A stretch of DNA of 64,000 nucleotides from Bdellovibrio sp. KM01 (GTDB lineage: Bacteria; Bdellovibrionota; Bdellovibrionia; Bdellovibrionales; Bdellovibrionaceae). The position numbers were made by a program, and so were the translations under genes. Positions 52,660 to 61,170 of this stretch are shown piece by piece; within the stretch, counting starts at the first letter, position 1; each line of letters starts with the position of its first letter. A model generated the notes under the pieces. That model made no database searches and was not told the DNA's origin. It was given only the letters and a program-made list of their open reading frames with translations. The stretch spans positions 2,976,001 through 3,040,000 of the forward strand of contig NZ_CP058348.1 in the NCBI RefSeq assembly GCF_013752535.1, in the 5' to 3' direction.

Positions 52660-53052
52660 TTATGCAGCTTTTTTATTCAGTTTGAACCAGCGAATGGCGG
52701 TGATCACGACCATTACGATGTAAGATTTACTCGACCAGCTGTGTAATAACGGGCCCGGGATTCCCCAGAAGGCCAATTGATCAAAGGGCACTCCCCAGTT
52801 CATGAGGCGAATCCCCAAAATAGGCAGCGCAAAGATCACCCAAAACTGCAAAACGCCGGCGAACCAGGTTTTTTCTGTGAACTGAGCACGTTGATACTCC
52901 CACGCCATCAGCCCCAAAGGCATCGCGACGAACAATATTCCCGCCAATGTCGCTGCGATTTGCTTATCCGAAAAAATCGCAAAGATCGCGATCACGGCTA
53001 CAATCACCAACACCTGAATCACTATATATTCTAAAAATCTGTTTCGTCTCAT
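52660..53052 (-). CDS. Small integral membrane protein
   Basis: 130 residues from the ATG at 53052. Four membrane helices (about 10-27, 35-53, 67-85, 105-122). No family recognised. The ribosome site is weak for this ATG, and a TTG 36 nt upstream is a possible alternative. Alone between S18 and the next gene. Confidence 0.6.
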   Translation of the reverse strand: MRRNRFLEYIVIQVLVIVAVIAIFAIFSDKQIAATLAGILFVAMPLGLMAWEYQRAQFTEKTWFAGVLQFWVIFALPILGIRLMNWGVPFDQLAFWGIPGPLLHSWSSKSYIVMVVITAIRWFKLNKKAA

Positions 53053-53206
53053 ATCCAAGAAGTTAGTCCACCCGCCAAGACAACTCAAGACTTTGCACCG
53101 GCGAGCTGTGTTTTAATTTGATTTGGAGTACGACCAAGCTGGCGCCCCGGTTGCAATAGTGCCTCTTCGTTAAATTAATCATTCATTTAAGCGAAGGAAA
53201 TGAACC

Positions 53207-53413
53207 ATGACTCACCAACAAAACACTCTTTTGAAACTGCAAACAGATCTTAGCAAATTCGGCTTAAACCCGACGGAATGGACCCTTGAAAAAGTCCAAA
53301 ACGTCACCTTCTTGATTCGAAATAAAATCGACAAGAGCTTTGCCCTTTACGGAAAGCTTGAGTTGAAAAAGAACGCTCCCACCTGGAAGAGCATTGACCT
53401 AGTGGCTCTTTAA
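53207..53413 (+). CDS. Small hypothetical protein
   Basis: 68 residues, soluble, no signal peptide. Ribosome site GCGAAGGAAA upstream. Lys/Leu-rich with two predicted helices and a beta-hairpin (FALYGKLELKKN). Family not recognised. Its stop codon overlaps the stop of the converging gene by four bases. Confidence 0.55.
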   Translation: MTHQQNTLLKLQTDLSKFGLNPTEWTLEKVQNVTFLIRNKIDKSFALYGKLELKKNAPTWKSIDLVAL

Positions 53414-54075
53414 AAAACTTCGCAGCGAACGGAAAACAAGCTGCGATTCCAGATATCCACCTCAGTTAGGACCGCGGAAGCTTTACGAGGCGTGACAGTT
53501 GCGATTGTCCCCTCGGGAGTCTGCGGGACCTCCTCCCCCGGAAGCTTGGCAGAAACGGCATTACGTAATTCTGTCCAGGCTTCTTCTCCGTTAGCTCTGA
53601 TGAAAGTACTTTTCAGACGGCAGAACGTCGCAATCTCGGCATCGGTCAGCCAGCCGAATCTTTCCATACTGCCCGGCTCTGGAGGCTTCACTCCCCACGC
53701 CAAACGCGCCATCAGTTCGATTCCATTGTTAAGGGCGACAGTCACTTCCTTCACGTCGTAAAGCTGCTTGGCGCACTTACTGGAACTCTTTGACACGGCA
53801 TCGGCAATGGCTTTTAAAGTCGAAAAGTATTCATAGCAGGAACCCGCACTGTTTCCGAGCTGACATGCCTCTTTTTCGCGCAGAATCGAAGGTGGCGTGG
53901 TGATTTTCTTAACTTGGGTTGCGAACAGCTTCCCTTTAAGAACGTCGTGCAAAGCCTCTTCCTCGGTATCACAAACGGTATGGGGAGGTTGAAACCCAAT
54001 AACGACGGCGATGCCAATAATGAGGGCACCCAGGACCAGGACAGGCTTTGGTAACGAGTTCAGAAACTTTTCCAT
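53410..54075 (-). CDS. Membrane-anchored hypothetical protein
   Basis: 221 residues. One N-terminal membrane helix (about 12-30), then a periplasmic domain with cysteines in HTVCDT, EACQL, GSCYE, SKCAK, TFCRL and VRCEV, several of which may pair. No family recognised. Preceded by no strong ribosome site. Confidence 0.6.
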   Translation of the reverse strand: MEKFLNSLPKPVLVLGALIIGIAVVIGFQPPHTVCDTEEEALHDVLKGKLFATQVKKITTPPSILREKEACQLGNSAGSCYEYFSTLKAIADAVSKSSSKCAKQLYDVKEVTVALNNGIELMARLAWGVKPPEPGSMERFGWLTDAEIATFCRLKSTFIRANGEEAWTELRNAVSAKLPGEEVPQTPEGTIATVTPRKASAVLTEVDIWNRSLFSVRCEVF

Positions 54076-54116
54076 GGAAAAAATGATACTTATATTACGC
54101 GTTAGAATCTAGCAGT

Positions 54117-54146
54117 TTGACAAGTGGGACTGTTTTTAGTTAGTTT
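54117..54146 (+). promoter_or_regulatory. Predicted promoter of tRNA-Pro
   Basis: Perfect -35 TTGACA (54117-54122), an 18-nt spacer, and a weak -10 TAGTTT (54141-54146). Transcription would begin a few bases before the tRNA. Confidence 0.5.
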
Positions 54147-54157
54147 CCTGTCTCTGT

Positions 54158-54234
<77 letters not shown>

Positions 54235-54373
54235 TTTTTCTTACTTTAAGCGAACCTAGGACCTTCAAGTCCCTAGAGCTCCCTAAAGATCCTTTTTCAC
54301 AGAATCCAGACGCAAGCTCAATGACATTTACATTTTTTAAATCAGCCCAGCTGGAATCCCCTGATTTCTTTTT

Positions 54374-54763
54374 TCATCTATCCCATCGTCTTTTTTTGGG
54401 GACCAACCTATTCGAGTCGTCGGAAATAACCTGCAATGCTTGGGTTAACCTACCTCTCGACTGAGTTTGCCAAGCCTGTGAAATTCTCTTTTCTGGATCG
54501 TAGAGTTCATCTCGGGCTCGCTTCTCATTTATCCTCGAGAACCCAACCCAAGAAACTTCTGAAAAAGAGTCATAGCAAATTTGAGCCTCCTCTTCTTTGA
54601 CTTTTAAAATACCCGGATCATCAGGATTGTGATCTAAGCCTAGGATCGCCTTTCCTCCATTTACAAAGACTCGCATCGCCCTCGCATGGCAATTCAAAGC
54701 GACACGCTTTGAAGTTTGCTCTCGTTCAAACTGGCCAAGGTTGATCATGTTGAAGATCATCAT
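54374..54763 (-). CDS. Hypothetical protein next to tRNA-Pro
   Basis: 129 residues, soluble and charged, with many Arg and Lys in its C-terminal half. A start 15 nt further in is possible, and no ribosome site is strong. No family recognised. I report it because the ORF fills a gap with reasonable codon use, but it could be spurious. Confidence 0.4.
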   Translation of the reverse strand: MMIFNMINLGQFEREQTSKRVALNCHARAMRVFVNGGKAILGLDHNPDDPGILKVKEEEAQICYDSFSEVSWVGFSRINEKRARDELYDPEKRISQAWQTQSRGRLTQALQVISDDSNRLVPKKRRWDR

Positions 54764-54857
54764 CTTTCAAGCTGGGTTGTATCGACAAATATTCTAAAAT
54801 AAAGAATATAACGAGAGGGTATGTTTCTCATCAGTCTTCTGAAAGCAGGTGATCACT

Positions 54858-55502
54858 ATGAAATGGATTATTTTTCTAAGTCTTCTAAAGTTTGGCCCGA
54901 CTGCTCAGGCTCATATACCTGTTTTGGTCCGGGAAAGTGCTAACTTTCCAGTGAACTCTACGTTTTTAGGGAAAGGTGATATTTCCCGAGCTGTTTTTAC
55001 GGAACTCACTAAAATCGGTGACATAGGGATTTTTACTTTTTCATTTACCAAGGCTCAAACCGCGACCTTGGAAGTTCTCACTCCATACTGTACAAACATT
55101 CCTTCCTATGAAAGCTATCAACCCCTTGCAATTCTTATTAGAGGGGAAATGCCCATTCCTATTAACCCTGTTGACCAAAACTTTTTGAATCGCCTTAAAT
55201 CAAAGGCATTGTTGGTTTCAAAATCGAATTACTCGTCGGGTCAGCGTCCAACGGGTTCTGAAGCCGGTTTGAAGTGGTGGCGTGGAAAGGAAGTAAAAAG
55301 AATTTTGAATCCTGGTCTGTACACGGTGATCGTATGGAGCCCTGACGGTCAGGTCGGAAATTATATCTTGGGACTGCAGCAGAATGAGTATTTCCCCCCA
55401 TCTGTTCAAGACTATTTGAAAAAGATTTTGCCACAAATAATTAAAGGGTATTGTGATCCTGAAGGATACAGCGGAAATCTGAAGCCAATTCAGAGTCAGT
55501 GA
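54858..55502 (+). CDS. Secreted hypothetical protein
   Basis: 214 residues from the ATG at 54858 (AGGTGAT upstream). Signal peptide about 1-18 (TAQA-HI). Beta-rich with two lone cysteines (PYCTN and GYCDP) that may pair. No family recognised. Single gene. Confidence 0.6.
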   Translation: MKWIIFLSLLKFGPTAQAHIPVLVRESANFPVNSTFLGKGDISRAVFTELTKIGDIGIFTFSFTKAQTATLEVLTPYCTNIPSYESYQPLAILIRGEMPIPINPVDQNFLNRLKSKALLVSKSNYSSGQRPTGSEAGLKWWRGKEVKRILNPGLYTVIVWSPDGQVGNYILGLQQNEYFPPSVQDYLKKILPQIIKGYCDPEGYSGNLKPIQSQ

Positions 55503-55710
55503 TCTCCCTGCTATCTTTTGACCGTTACCTTGGGAATTGAACTCGGTCATTGTAAATCCCGTGGAGCCAAACTACTTACCGCGTTCCAAAATGCGTAAAC
55601 ATCGAAAAGTCATTTTCGCGTCCTCCTTAACACGTAAACTATTCGGTTAATGTATAAAATATTGGAATTGCGACGACCAAATTAAGCTGTCAAACTTAAG
55701 CTCTCAATTT

Positions 55711-56568
55711 TTAGGGGTTACAAAATTCACAATCCGAGGCGGGAACTGTTCGAAGTCCGTCTGGTCTTTCTTTTTGTTCTGTATAGCTACATTTCACACA
55801 GCTCCAGATCACTTCTTTTGTTATACGAGTGGGCTCGCCGCATTTTTCACAAGGAAGCCCCCGAATACCTTTGCTGATCGCAAATCCAGGTATGTGGCAA
55901 TCAGGACAAAGGGAAATAATTGCCTCAACTAATTTTGCACCCGCTTTTTCAATAATCTTCATTCTTGTTGGATTATAGCTAGCGCGCATATCAGTGCTCA
56001 AAATTACTTTTTCTTTTGAAGAAGCATGAAAAGAATCATTAATCGCATTCCTTACCGCATCAGTGGTTTGGAGATTTTTAAAAACAACGGAAGCATTTCC
56101 TTTAGGCTTGACTATGAGGCCATGCTCAGGAAATCCAACCTGCTTAAGAAAAGCGTGGAGGTTATCGCCGGGGCCAAACTCAATCTCGGCATGATTTGTT
56201 TCGGTGCTGACCTCTTCAACATAGATTTCGATCTCTAATTTCTTATCGACAAACAAAAGTGCTTCGTGATCACTCTGAGCAAGCCCAATTAGGGGATGCG
56301 GCCCAAAGCTTCCTTCGCTCGCAAGAAAAAAACGTCCTTCTGGATTTATTTCAACCGCGGCAGAGGTTTTCAGGCGAAGTGTTTCTCGAACGGTCCCAAC
56401 TCGATCGACCTCACCACTGAATGTTCCAAACTGATCGGTATCCACATCAGCCCGAACACACACCAAACCTATCCTTGAAAGAAGGGGCTTGAGGACAGTC
56501 TCTTTTGAATGTTTAGTGGCGAAAAAAACCTTTTCGCCACTAAAAGGATGATTACTGTCCTTGCCCAA
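55711..56568 (-). CDS. DUF6671-like protein with C-terminal zinc ribbon
   Basis: 285 residues from a TTG at 56568 (AAGG 8 nt upstream); the first 17 nt overlap the icd 3' end. The N-terminal region (VFFATKHSKE, DTDQFGTFSGEVDR, ASEGSFGPHP) matches my memory of the DUF6671 family. The C-terminus has four CxxC-type pairs (CPDC, CEKC, CVKC, CEFC), a zinc ribbon. The function is unknown. The overlap with icd indicates joint translation. Confidence 0.7.
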   Translation of the reverse strand: MGKDSNHPFSGEKVFFATKHSKETVLKPLLSRIGLVCVRADVDTDQFGTFSGEVDRVGTVRETLRLKTSAAVEINPEGRFFLASEGSFGPHPLIGLAQSDHEALLFVDKKLEIEIYVEEVSTETNHAEIEFGPGDNLHAFLKQVGFPEHGLIVKPKGNASVVFKNLQTTDAVRNAINDSFHASSKEKVILSTDMRASYNPTRMKIIEKAGAKLVEAIISLCPDCHIPGFAISKGIRGLPCEKCGEPTRITKEVIWSCVKCSYTEQKERPDGLRTVPASDCEFCNP

Positions 56569-58000
56569 GCGAATAGCCTTTTTGTCCGTCGAAGAGATAC
56601 AAATTTTCAGTTTTAATAACGTCGATATTTGTTTGACTGAGCTCCCTCATCAGCATCCACAAAACACCGTGGTTACTGACACCCCCCTCTTTGCTGACCA
56701 GTCGGCACCGCCAATGATCGGTTTTGAAGGTCTCTTTCATTCCTTGGGGATATACTTTCACGCCGCGGTTCGTGATCATCTGAAGGCTCAGCGGCAGGTT
56801 CTGAATGGCTGACTTTAGTCGCTCTGCTAGGTGTTCGGGGTCGCGATTGTCTTCTTGAACAAATACATCGACACCGATCAGTTCTTTCTTAGCTAAAGGC
56901 AAATCTCTTTTTTCGTATTTCAAATGCAGTGGAGATTCGTCAGAGTAGCAGGCTCTCTGAAGTTTTTCAGGTTCGTCTCCCAGTCGGCTGGCTACCGCCA
57001 AAGCAAATTCTTTTGTGCCGACTTTTTGCTTACTCACACCAGCTCGGTACAAATCGTAAGTGTGAATCCCGTCTTCCATAGTTTTTAACCAAGCATTATG
57101 GATCTTTTGTGCAACCTTTCCTTGGCCCATGTGAACCAACATTTGAACAGAGGCCAACATCAGGCCACTTGGATTTGCCATATTTTGGCCGGCTCTTCTT
57201 GGGGCTGAGCCGTGAATCGCTTCGAACATAGCGCAGTTTTCTCCAATATTTGAAGAGCCTGCAAGCCCAACAGAGCCTGCAATTTGCGCGGAAACATCAC
57301 TTAGTATGTCTCCATACAAATTGGGCATGACGATCACGTCGAAGACCTCTGGCGTATCAGCCATTTTTGCGGCGCCAATATCGACAATCCAATGCTCTTT
57401 CTCAAGCGTTGGATATTCAGCACCAATCTCGTCAAAAACTTTATGGAAAAGGCCATCCGTCATTTTCATAATATTGTCTTTGGTAAAACAGGTGACTTTC
57501 TTACGGCCAGCGCGTTTTGCATACTCAAAGGCGTAACGGACGATCTTCTCGCAACCCGGTCTGGTGATGAGCTTAAGACATTGGTAAACCTCATCGGTTT
57601 GTCGATGCTCGATCCCGGCATAAAGATCTTCCTCATTTTCTCTAATAATTACCAGATCCATATTCGGATGCTTGGTTTTCACAAAAGGAGCATAAGAGCG
57701 ACAAGGACGAACATTGGCGTAAAGACCCAAGGATTTCCGAACGGTTACATTTAAACTTTTAAATCCACCACCTTGAGGAGTGGTTATCGGTGCTTTTAGA
57801 AAAATCTTATTCTCGGCCAACTTGTCCCAGGAAGAGTCTTCGATACCTGCGTTTAAACCTCGGCGATAGATCTTTTCACCTATGTCTATTGTATCGATAG
57901 CAAAGCTTGCTCCGGCAGCCTCCAATACGTTTAAAGTTGCCGCCATTATTTCCGGTCCGATTCCGTCGCCGTGGGCCACTGTAATTCTTGGTGTCTTCAT
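56552..58000 (-). CDS. icd: Isocitrate dehydrogenase, long type
   Basis: 482 residues. Substrate and cofactor regions visible: GDGIGPEIM, the RENEEDLYAGIEHRQTD stretch, NLYGDILSDVSAQIAG with the metal aspartates, and AIHGSAPRRAGQNMANPSG. The family comprises isocitrate/isopropylmalate dehydrogenases. The length and the approx. 140-residue C-terminal extension (from about residue 340) match the Thermus/Rickettsia type of NADP-dependent isocitrate dehydrogenase. Its usual role is the TCA cycle. AGGAGG 7 nt upstream of the ATG. Divergent from a LysR regulator and overlapping a DUF6671-like gene. Confidence 0.88.
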   Translation of the reverse strand: MKTPRITVAHGDGIGPEIMAATLNVLEAAGASFAIDTIDIGEKIYRRGLNAGIEDSSWDKLAENKIFLKAPITTPQGGGFKSLNVTVRKSLGLYANVRPCRSYAPFVKTKHPNMDLVIIRENEEDLYAGIEHRQTDEVYQCLKLITRPGCEKIVRYAFEYAKRAGRKKVTCFTKDNIMKMTDGLFHKVFDEIGAEYPTLEKEHWIVDIGAAKMADTPEVFDVIVMPNLYGDILSDVSAQIAGSVGLAGSSNIGENCAMFEAIHGSAPRRAGQNMANPSGLMLASVQMLVHMGQGKVAQKIHNAWLKTMEDGIHTYDLYRAGVSKQKVGTKEFALAVASRLGDEPEKLQRACYSDESPLHLKYEKRDLPLAKKELIGVDVFVQEDNRDPEHLAERLKSAIQNLPLSLQMITNRGVKVYPQGMKETFKTDHWRCRLVSKEGGVSNHGVLWMLMRELSQTNIDVIKTENLYLFDGQKGYSLGQGQ

Positions 58001-58073
58001 TTTGAATCCTCCTGTTTAGCCCATCTTCGAGTTTTTTAAATAAAAAATGAAACATATAAAATATTTGAATTTA

Positions 58074-58088
58074 ATCTATTAATTAGAT
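58074..58088. promoter_or_regulatory. LysR-type operator candidate
   Basis: ATCTA-TTAAT-TAGAT, a perfect interrupted palindrome containing a T-N11-A core, 12 nt before the LysR-type gene and 73 nt from the icd start. Typical location for autoregulation plus control of the divergent gene. Confidence 0.6.
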
Positions 58089-58100
58089 AAGTATAGACAT

Positions 58101-58967
58101 ATGAATTGGCTCAACTATCACCATCTTTATTATTTTTGGACGGTGGCAAAAAAACAAAGCTTCACCAAAGCCGCTGAAGAACTTCGAGTTGCTCAGTCTG
58201 CCGTGAGCCTTCAGTTGGCGCAGCTGGAAGATTTTCTAGGTAAAAAACTAATCATTCGCTCTACATCAAAAAAGCTCGTGCTGACAGAGGAAGGGCAAAT
58301 TGTCTTTCGGCAAGCTGAAGAAATTTTTCGCCAAGGAAAAGAATTAGTCGATGGCTTAAAAGAAGGAGGGCTGAACTCTTCTATAAGATTCGGAGCTCTT
58401 GGCAGCCTTTCCAAGAATCTCCAAATCCGCCTCCTTCGACCAGTCCTCGAAAGCAATGATTTTCAACTTAGCGTTGATGTCGGTGATGCCAGCACACTTT
58501 TAACGAGACTAAAGGGATTTCATTTGGACGCAATACTTTGTGATGTGCCATACCCGCATTCTGAAGACGAGCCTTTGATTCAGCGACAAATTGCTAAAGA
58601 ACATTTTTGTTTTATAGCCCGGGAAAAAAGAGCTGCGCATTCCCTATCTGAAAGCCTTGAAACAAAAGGAATTTATCTCCCTGCGAAAAGCAATCCTGCC
58701 ACATCAGAAATTGAAGGCTTTCTAAATAGTTTGAAATCTAAGGTTAAGATCAAGGGCTATATTGATGATATTGCCTTATTGCGATTGCTCGCACTCGAAA
58801 CGGAGGCCCTCGTCGCGATTCCAAAAATTGGAGCTGAGCGAGAGCTTAAAGAAAAAAGACTCATCGTAGTGCATGAGTTCCGCTCCCTTTTTCAGAAGTT
58901 CTACTTGGTTTTGAGACAAAATGGACAACGCTCAGAAAAGATTTTAAAATTGCTAAAGCAAATCTAG
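58101..58967 (+). CDS. LysR-family regulator, NhaR-like
   Basis: 288 residues. N-terminal winged HTH starting MNWLNYHHLYYFWTVAKKQS, close to the NhaR subgroup, followed by a LysR ligand-binding domain. The family activates divergent targets in response to small effectors; NhaR itself answers Na+. Divergent from icd across a palindrome. Ribosome site not evident. The target icd is inferred from orientation only. Confidence 0.85.
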   Translation: MNWLNYHHLYYFWTVAKKQSFTKAAEELRVAQSAVSLQLAQLEDFLGKKLIIRSTSKKLVLTEEGQIVFRQAEEIFRQGKELVDGLKEGGLNSSIRFGALGSLSKNLQIRLLRPVLESNDFQLSVDVGDASTLLTRLKGFHLDAILCDVPYPHSEDEPLIQRQIAKEHFCFIAREKRAAHSLSESLETKGIYLPAKSNPATSEIEGFLNSLKSKVKIKGYIDDIALLRLLALETEALVAIPKIGAERELKEKRLIVVHEFRSLFQKFYLVLRQNGQRSEKILKLLKQI

Positions 58968-59115
58968 CTGTCCTCACGGACAAAATCGATATGCCAATTC
59001 TCACACTAAGATGACTCCGAGGAGGCGGTGTTAAGTTTAATCCTTTGAATATGTTTACGAGTTAAGAGTGTTAGGCTAAAAGACTCCATACTAGATATTA
59101 ATTCGAGAGAGACAG

Positions 59116-59670
59116 TTGAAAATCCTAGCGGTCATTATTTTTTTATTCTCAGGGGTTGTTATGGCGATTGAAGAACCAGAATACAAAATCGAATCAAAAG
59201 GTACTCGGTATGAAATTAGAAAATATGGTCCGATTGTCGTAGCCGAAACAAAGATTGAATCTGACTTTGAAAGCGCAGGCAACCAGGCATTTCGCATTCT
59301 TGCCGCCTATATCTTTGGTGCCAACAAATCTAAAACTAAAATCGCAATGACAGCTCCGGTGACTCAATCCAAAGACACAGCCGATTACTTGGTGCAGTTC
59401 ACAATGCCGAAAAAGCATTTCCTAGAGACCTTGCCGACACCCGATGACTCCAGAGTCCAGCTGAGGCAGCTACCTGCTCGCAAAGTGGCAGTCTACAACT
59501 ACTCCGGATCGTGGTCAGAGTCTCGCTACAAAGAGAAACTCGCGGGTTTTAGAGAGGACTTGAAAAAAGATGGTCTGGAGACGATTGGAGAGCCTGTCCT
59601 TGCTCGATATAATTCTCCGTTTCAACTTTGGTTTTTACGCCGAAATGAAATTTGGATCGAAGTTAAGTAA
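59116..59670 (+). CDS. SOUL heme-binding family protein
   Basis: 184 residues from a TTG at 59116 with GAGAGA before it. If this start is right, an N-terminal hydrophobic signal (about 1-17, VVMA-IE) directs it out of the cytosol. The SOUL signature regions are YKIESKGTRYEIRKYGP, KTKIAMTAPVT and AVYNYSGSWSESRYKEKL. Family members bind heme or related ligands; here no partner is evident. An internal ATG at 59161 would give a cytosolic form. Confidence 0.82.
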   Translation: MKILAVIIFLFSGVVMAIEEPEYKIESKGTRYEIRKYGPIVVAETKIESDFESAGNQAFRILAAYIFGANKSKTKIAMTAPVTQSKDTADYLVQFTMPKKHFLETLPTPDDSRVQLRQLPARKVAVYNYSGSWSESRYKEKLAGFREDLKKDGLETIGEPVLARYNSPFQLWFLRRNEIWIEVK

Positions 59671-60029
59671 TAGCGGCATTAGTTTCGGAAACCAGAAGAT
59701 TTTTTGCACCAGATGCTAATTATTTTGGGCTTTCCGCCCGACCGGCGGGTCGTTAATCTGCAGGAGCTTGTGATTAATAAAAAATGTCAGAAAAGTCTCC
59801 GCGGGAAAGCCCTCCATCTTCGCTTCTGGAGTTGACCTGAACAGATTTTTTCGTCGCCCGAAAACTGAGTCTAAGTTTGCACCTGCCCGTTATCGATAAC
59901 AGCAGTGGAAGCACACCCACCCAAAATCGGTGCCACTTCAAAAAAAGAACTTCGTATTTTCGACTTAAAATCCACTCAGCCCGAAGTCCACTTATTTCTG
60001 CGCCATCAAATGCAACTCTCTATTTCAGA
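59671..60029. other. 359-nt intergenic region
   Basis: No convincing gene. It holds a 5-bp GC-rich hairpin CCGCC-CGACC-GGCGG (59734-59748) without a T-run and a 40-codon ORF (59713-59835) with no ribosome site. Lies between the SOUL gene and the converging OsmC gene. Confidence 0.5.
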
Positions 60030-60464
60030 TCAAGAAACATAGAACTCAAATACCTTCTCTGTATTTACAGAATTCAAAATCATGCAGCTCTCTGAAGCGC
60101 GCGCCAGAATTCTTTTGGCATTTTCAATTTGCTGACACCCTTCAAGATGAACTTTAAAAGTACAACGTGCCATCCACGGGCGTCCGCCCTCATCTCTGTC
60201 TACTGCAAGTTTTGATTCGACTCTAAGGCTTCCATAAGTAAGCTTTGATTTTTCAGCGAAGACTTTAAAGGTCGCCACAAAACAACTTTGCAAGGCCATG
60301 ACATAGAGATCCTCAGGACTGAATCCATCACCTGGTCCATCAAATTCAACAGGAATAGACATGCGAATCCCTTGAGCTTGAGATAGCGCCTTGGTTTCCC
60401 ACGAGGTCTGAATCCCCACTGGGCTTTCTGAGCTCGCCTTGAAAAACATAGGATATTTATTCAT
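60030..60464 (-). CDS. OsmC/Ohr-family protein
   Basis: 144 residues from the ATG at 60464, which has AGGAG about 10 nt upstream; a longer in-frame start would add an unusual extension. Two cysteines in conserved positions (LQSCFVATF and SESCMILNS) are the peroxidatic pair of OsmC/Ohr enzymes, which reduce organic peroxides. Divergent from the GbsR/MarR-like regulator, so probably its target. Cytosolic. Confidence 0.85.
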   Translation of the reverse strand: MNKYPMFFKASSESPVGIQTSWETKALSQAQGIRMSIPVEFDGPGDGFSPEDLYVMALQSCFVATFKVFAEKSKLTYGSLRVESKLAVDRDEGGRPWMARCTFKVHLEGCQQIENAKRILARASESCMILNSVNTEKVFEFYVS

Positions 60465-60476
60465 GTGAAAATCTCC

Positions 60477-60498
60477 TGATTTCCATATTGATTTCCAT
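60477..60498. promoter_or_regulatory. Direct repeat in the OsmC/regulator intergenic region
   Basis: TGATTTCCAT occurs at 60477-60486 and again at 60489-60498 with a 12-bp period, right over the OsmC ribosome-site region. Candidate regulator binding site. Confidence 0.5.
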
Positions 60499-60524
60499 TT
60501 TTTGTTCATGGTAGTGTGAACTAA

Positions 60525-61097
60525 ATGAAAAATCAAACTCCGAAAAAAGCAGACAAAAAAAAGACTCTCCAAACAACGACAACTGAGATCAATAAACTCC
60601 GGGCCCTTTCAGAGTCTGTCGGTGATTTTATCCGTTACTGGGGATTCCGAAGAATTCACGGGCAAATTTGGACGCAAGTATTTTTATCAAAAACCAGTCT
60701 TAGCGGTGCCGAGCTCACTGAACGGCTTGGCGTATCTAAGGCTCTTATTAGCCCTGCCCTTTCCGAGCTGGAATCATATGGTCTTATTTTAATGAGTGAG
60801 GATGGAAAAAAAACAAAGCGGTACTCCGCCGCCCCTAATGTCATCCCCGTGATTAAAGAAATTCTTAAAGAGCGAGAGGCAAAGATCATCGCCAATGCAA
60901 AAGAGCAATTCAATGCACTTAGTAAGGTTCACCAAAAAAGAGGCGATCAAGATTCAATTCTTGAAAAAGATCGCCTCGAAGAGCTGGGACAAATGATCTC
61001 CCTCGCTCAATTTGCTCTCAACTTCATCATTGGCCAAAGCGATGAAGAATCTATCGCTTGCTGGACCGAGGAAGCATTGAAAGGGCTTGTCGAATAG
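60525..61097 (+). CDS. GbsR/MarR-family transcriptional regulator
   Basis: 190 residues. GDFIRYWGFRRIHGQIW and the HTH LSGAELTERLGVSKALISPA match the GbsR branch of MarR regulators. A basic N-terminal 15 residues and an acidic helical tail flank it. Regulates divergent OsmC by position; effector unknown. Confidence 0.85.
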   Translation: MKNQTPKKADKKKTLQTTTTEINKLRALSESVGDFIRYWGFRRIHGQIWTQVFLSKTSLSGAELTERLGVSKALISPALSELESYGLILMSEDGKKTKRYSAAPNVIPVIKEILKEREAKIIANAKEQFNALSKVHQKRGDQDSILEKDRLEELGQMISLAQFALNFIIGQSDEESIACWTEEALKGLVE

Positions 61098-61170
61098 TAA
61101 GGAGTGCACCGTGCTTGCCCTTTACGAAGAAATATTTGAGCAAGACGATATAGTCATCCTCTTCAAATTG

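Noticed and set aside
59713-59835. 40-codon ORF in the SOUL-OsmC gap
   Set aside because: No ribosome site, no signal peptide and no known motif; could arise by chance in a 359-nt gap.
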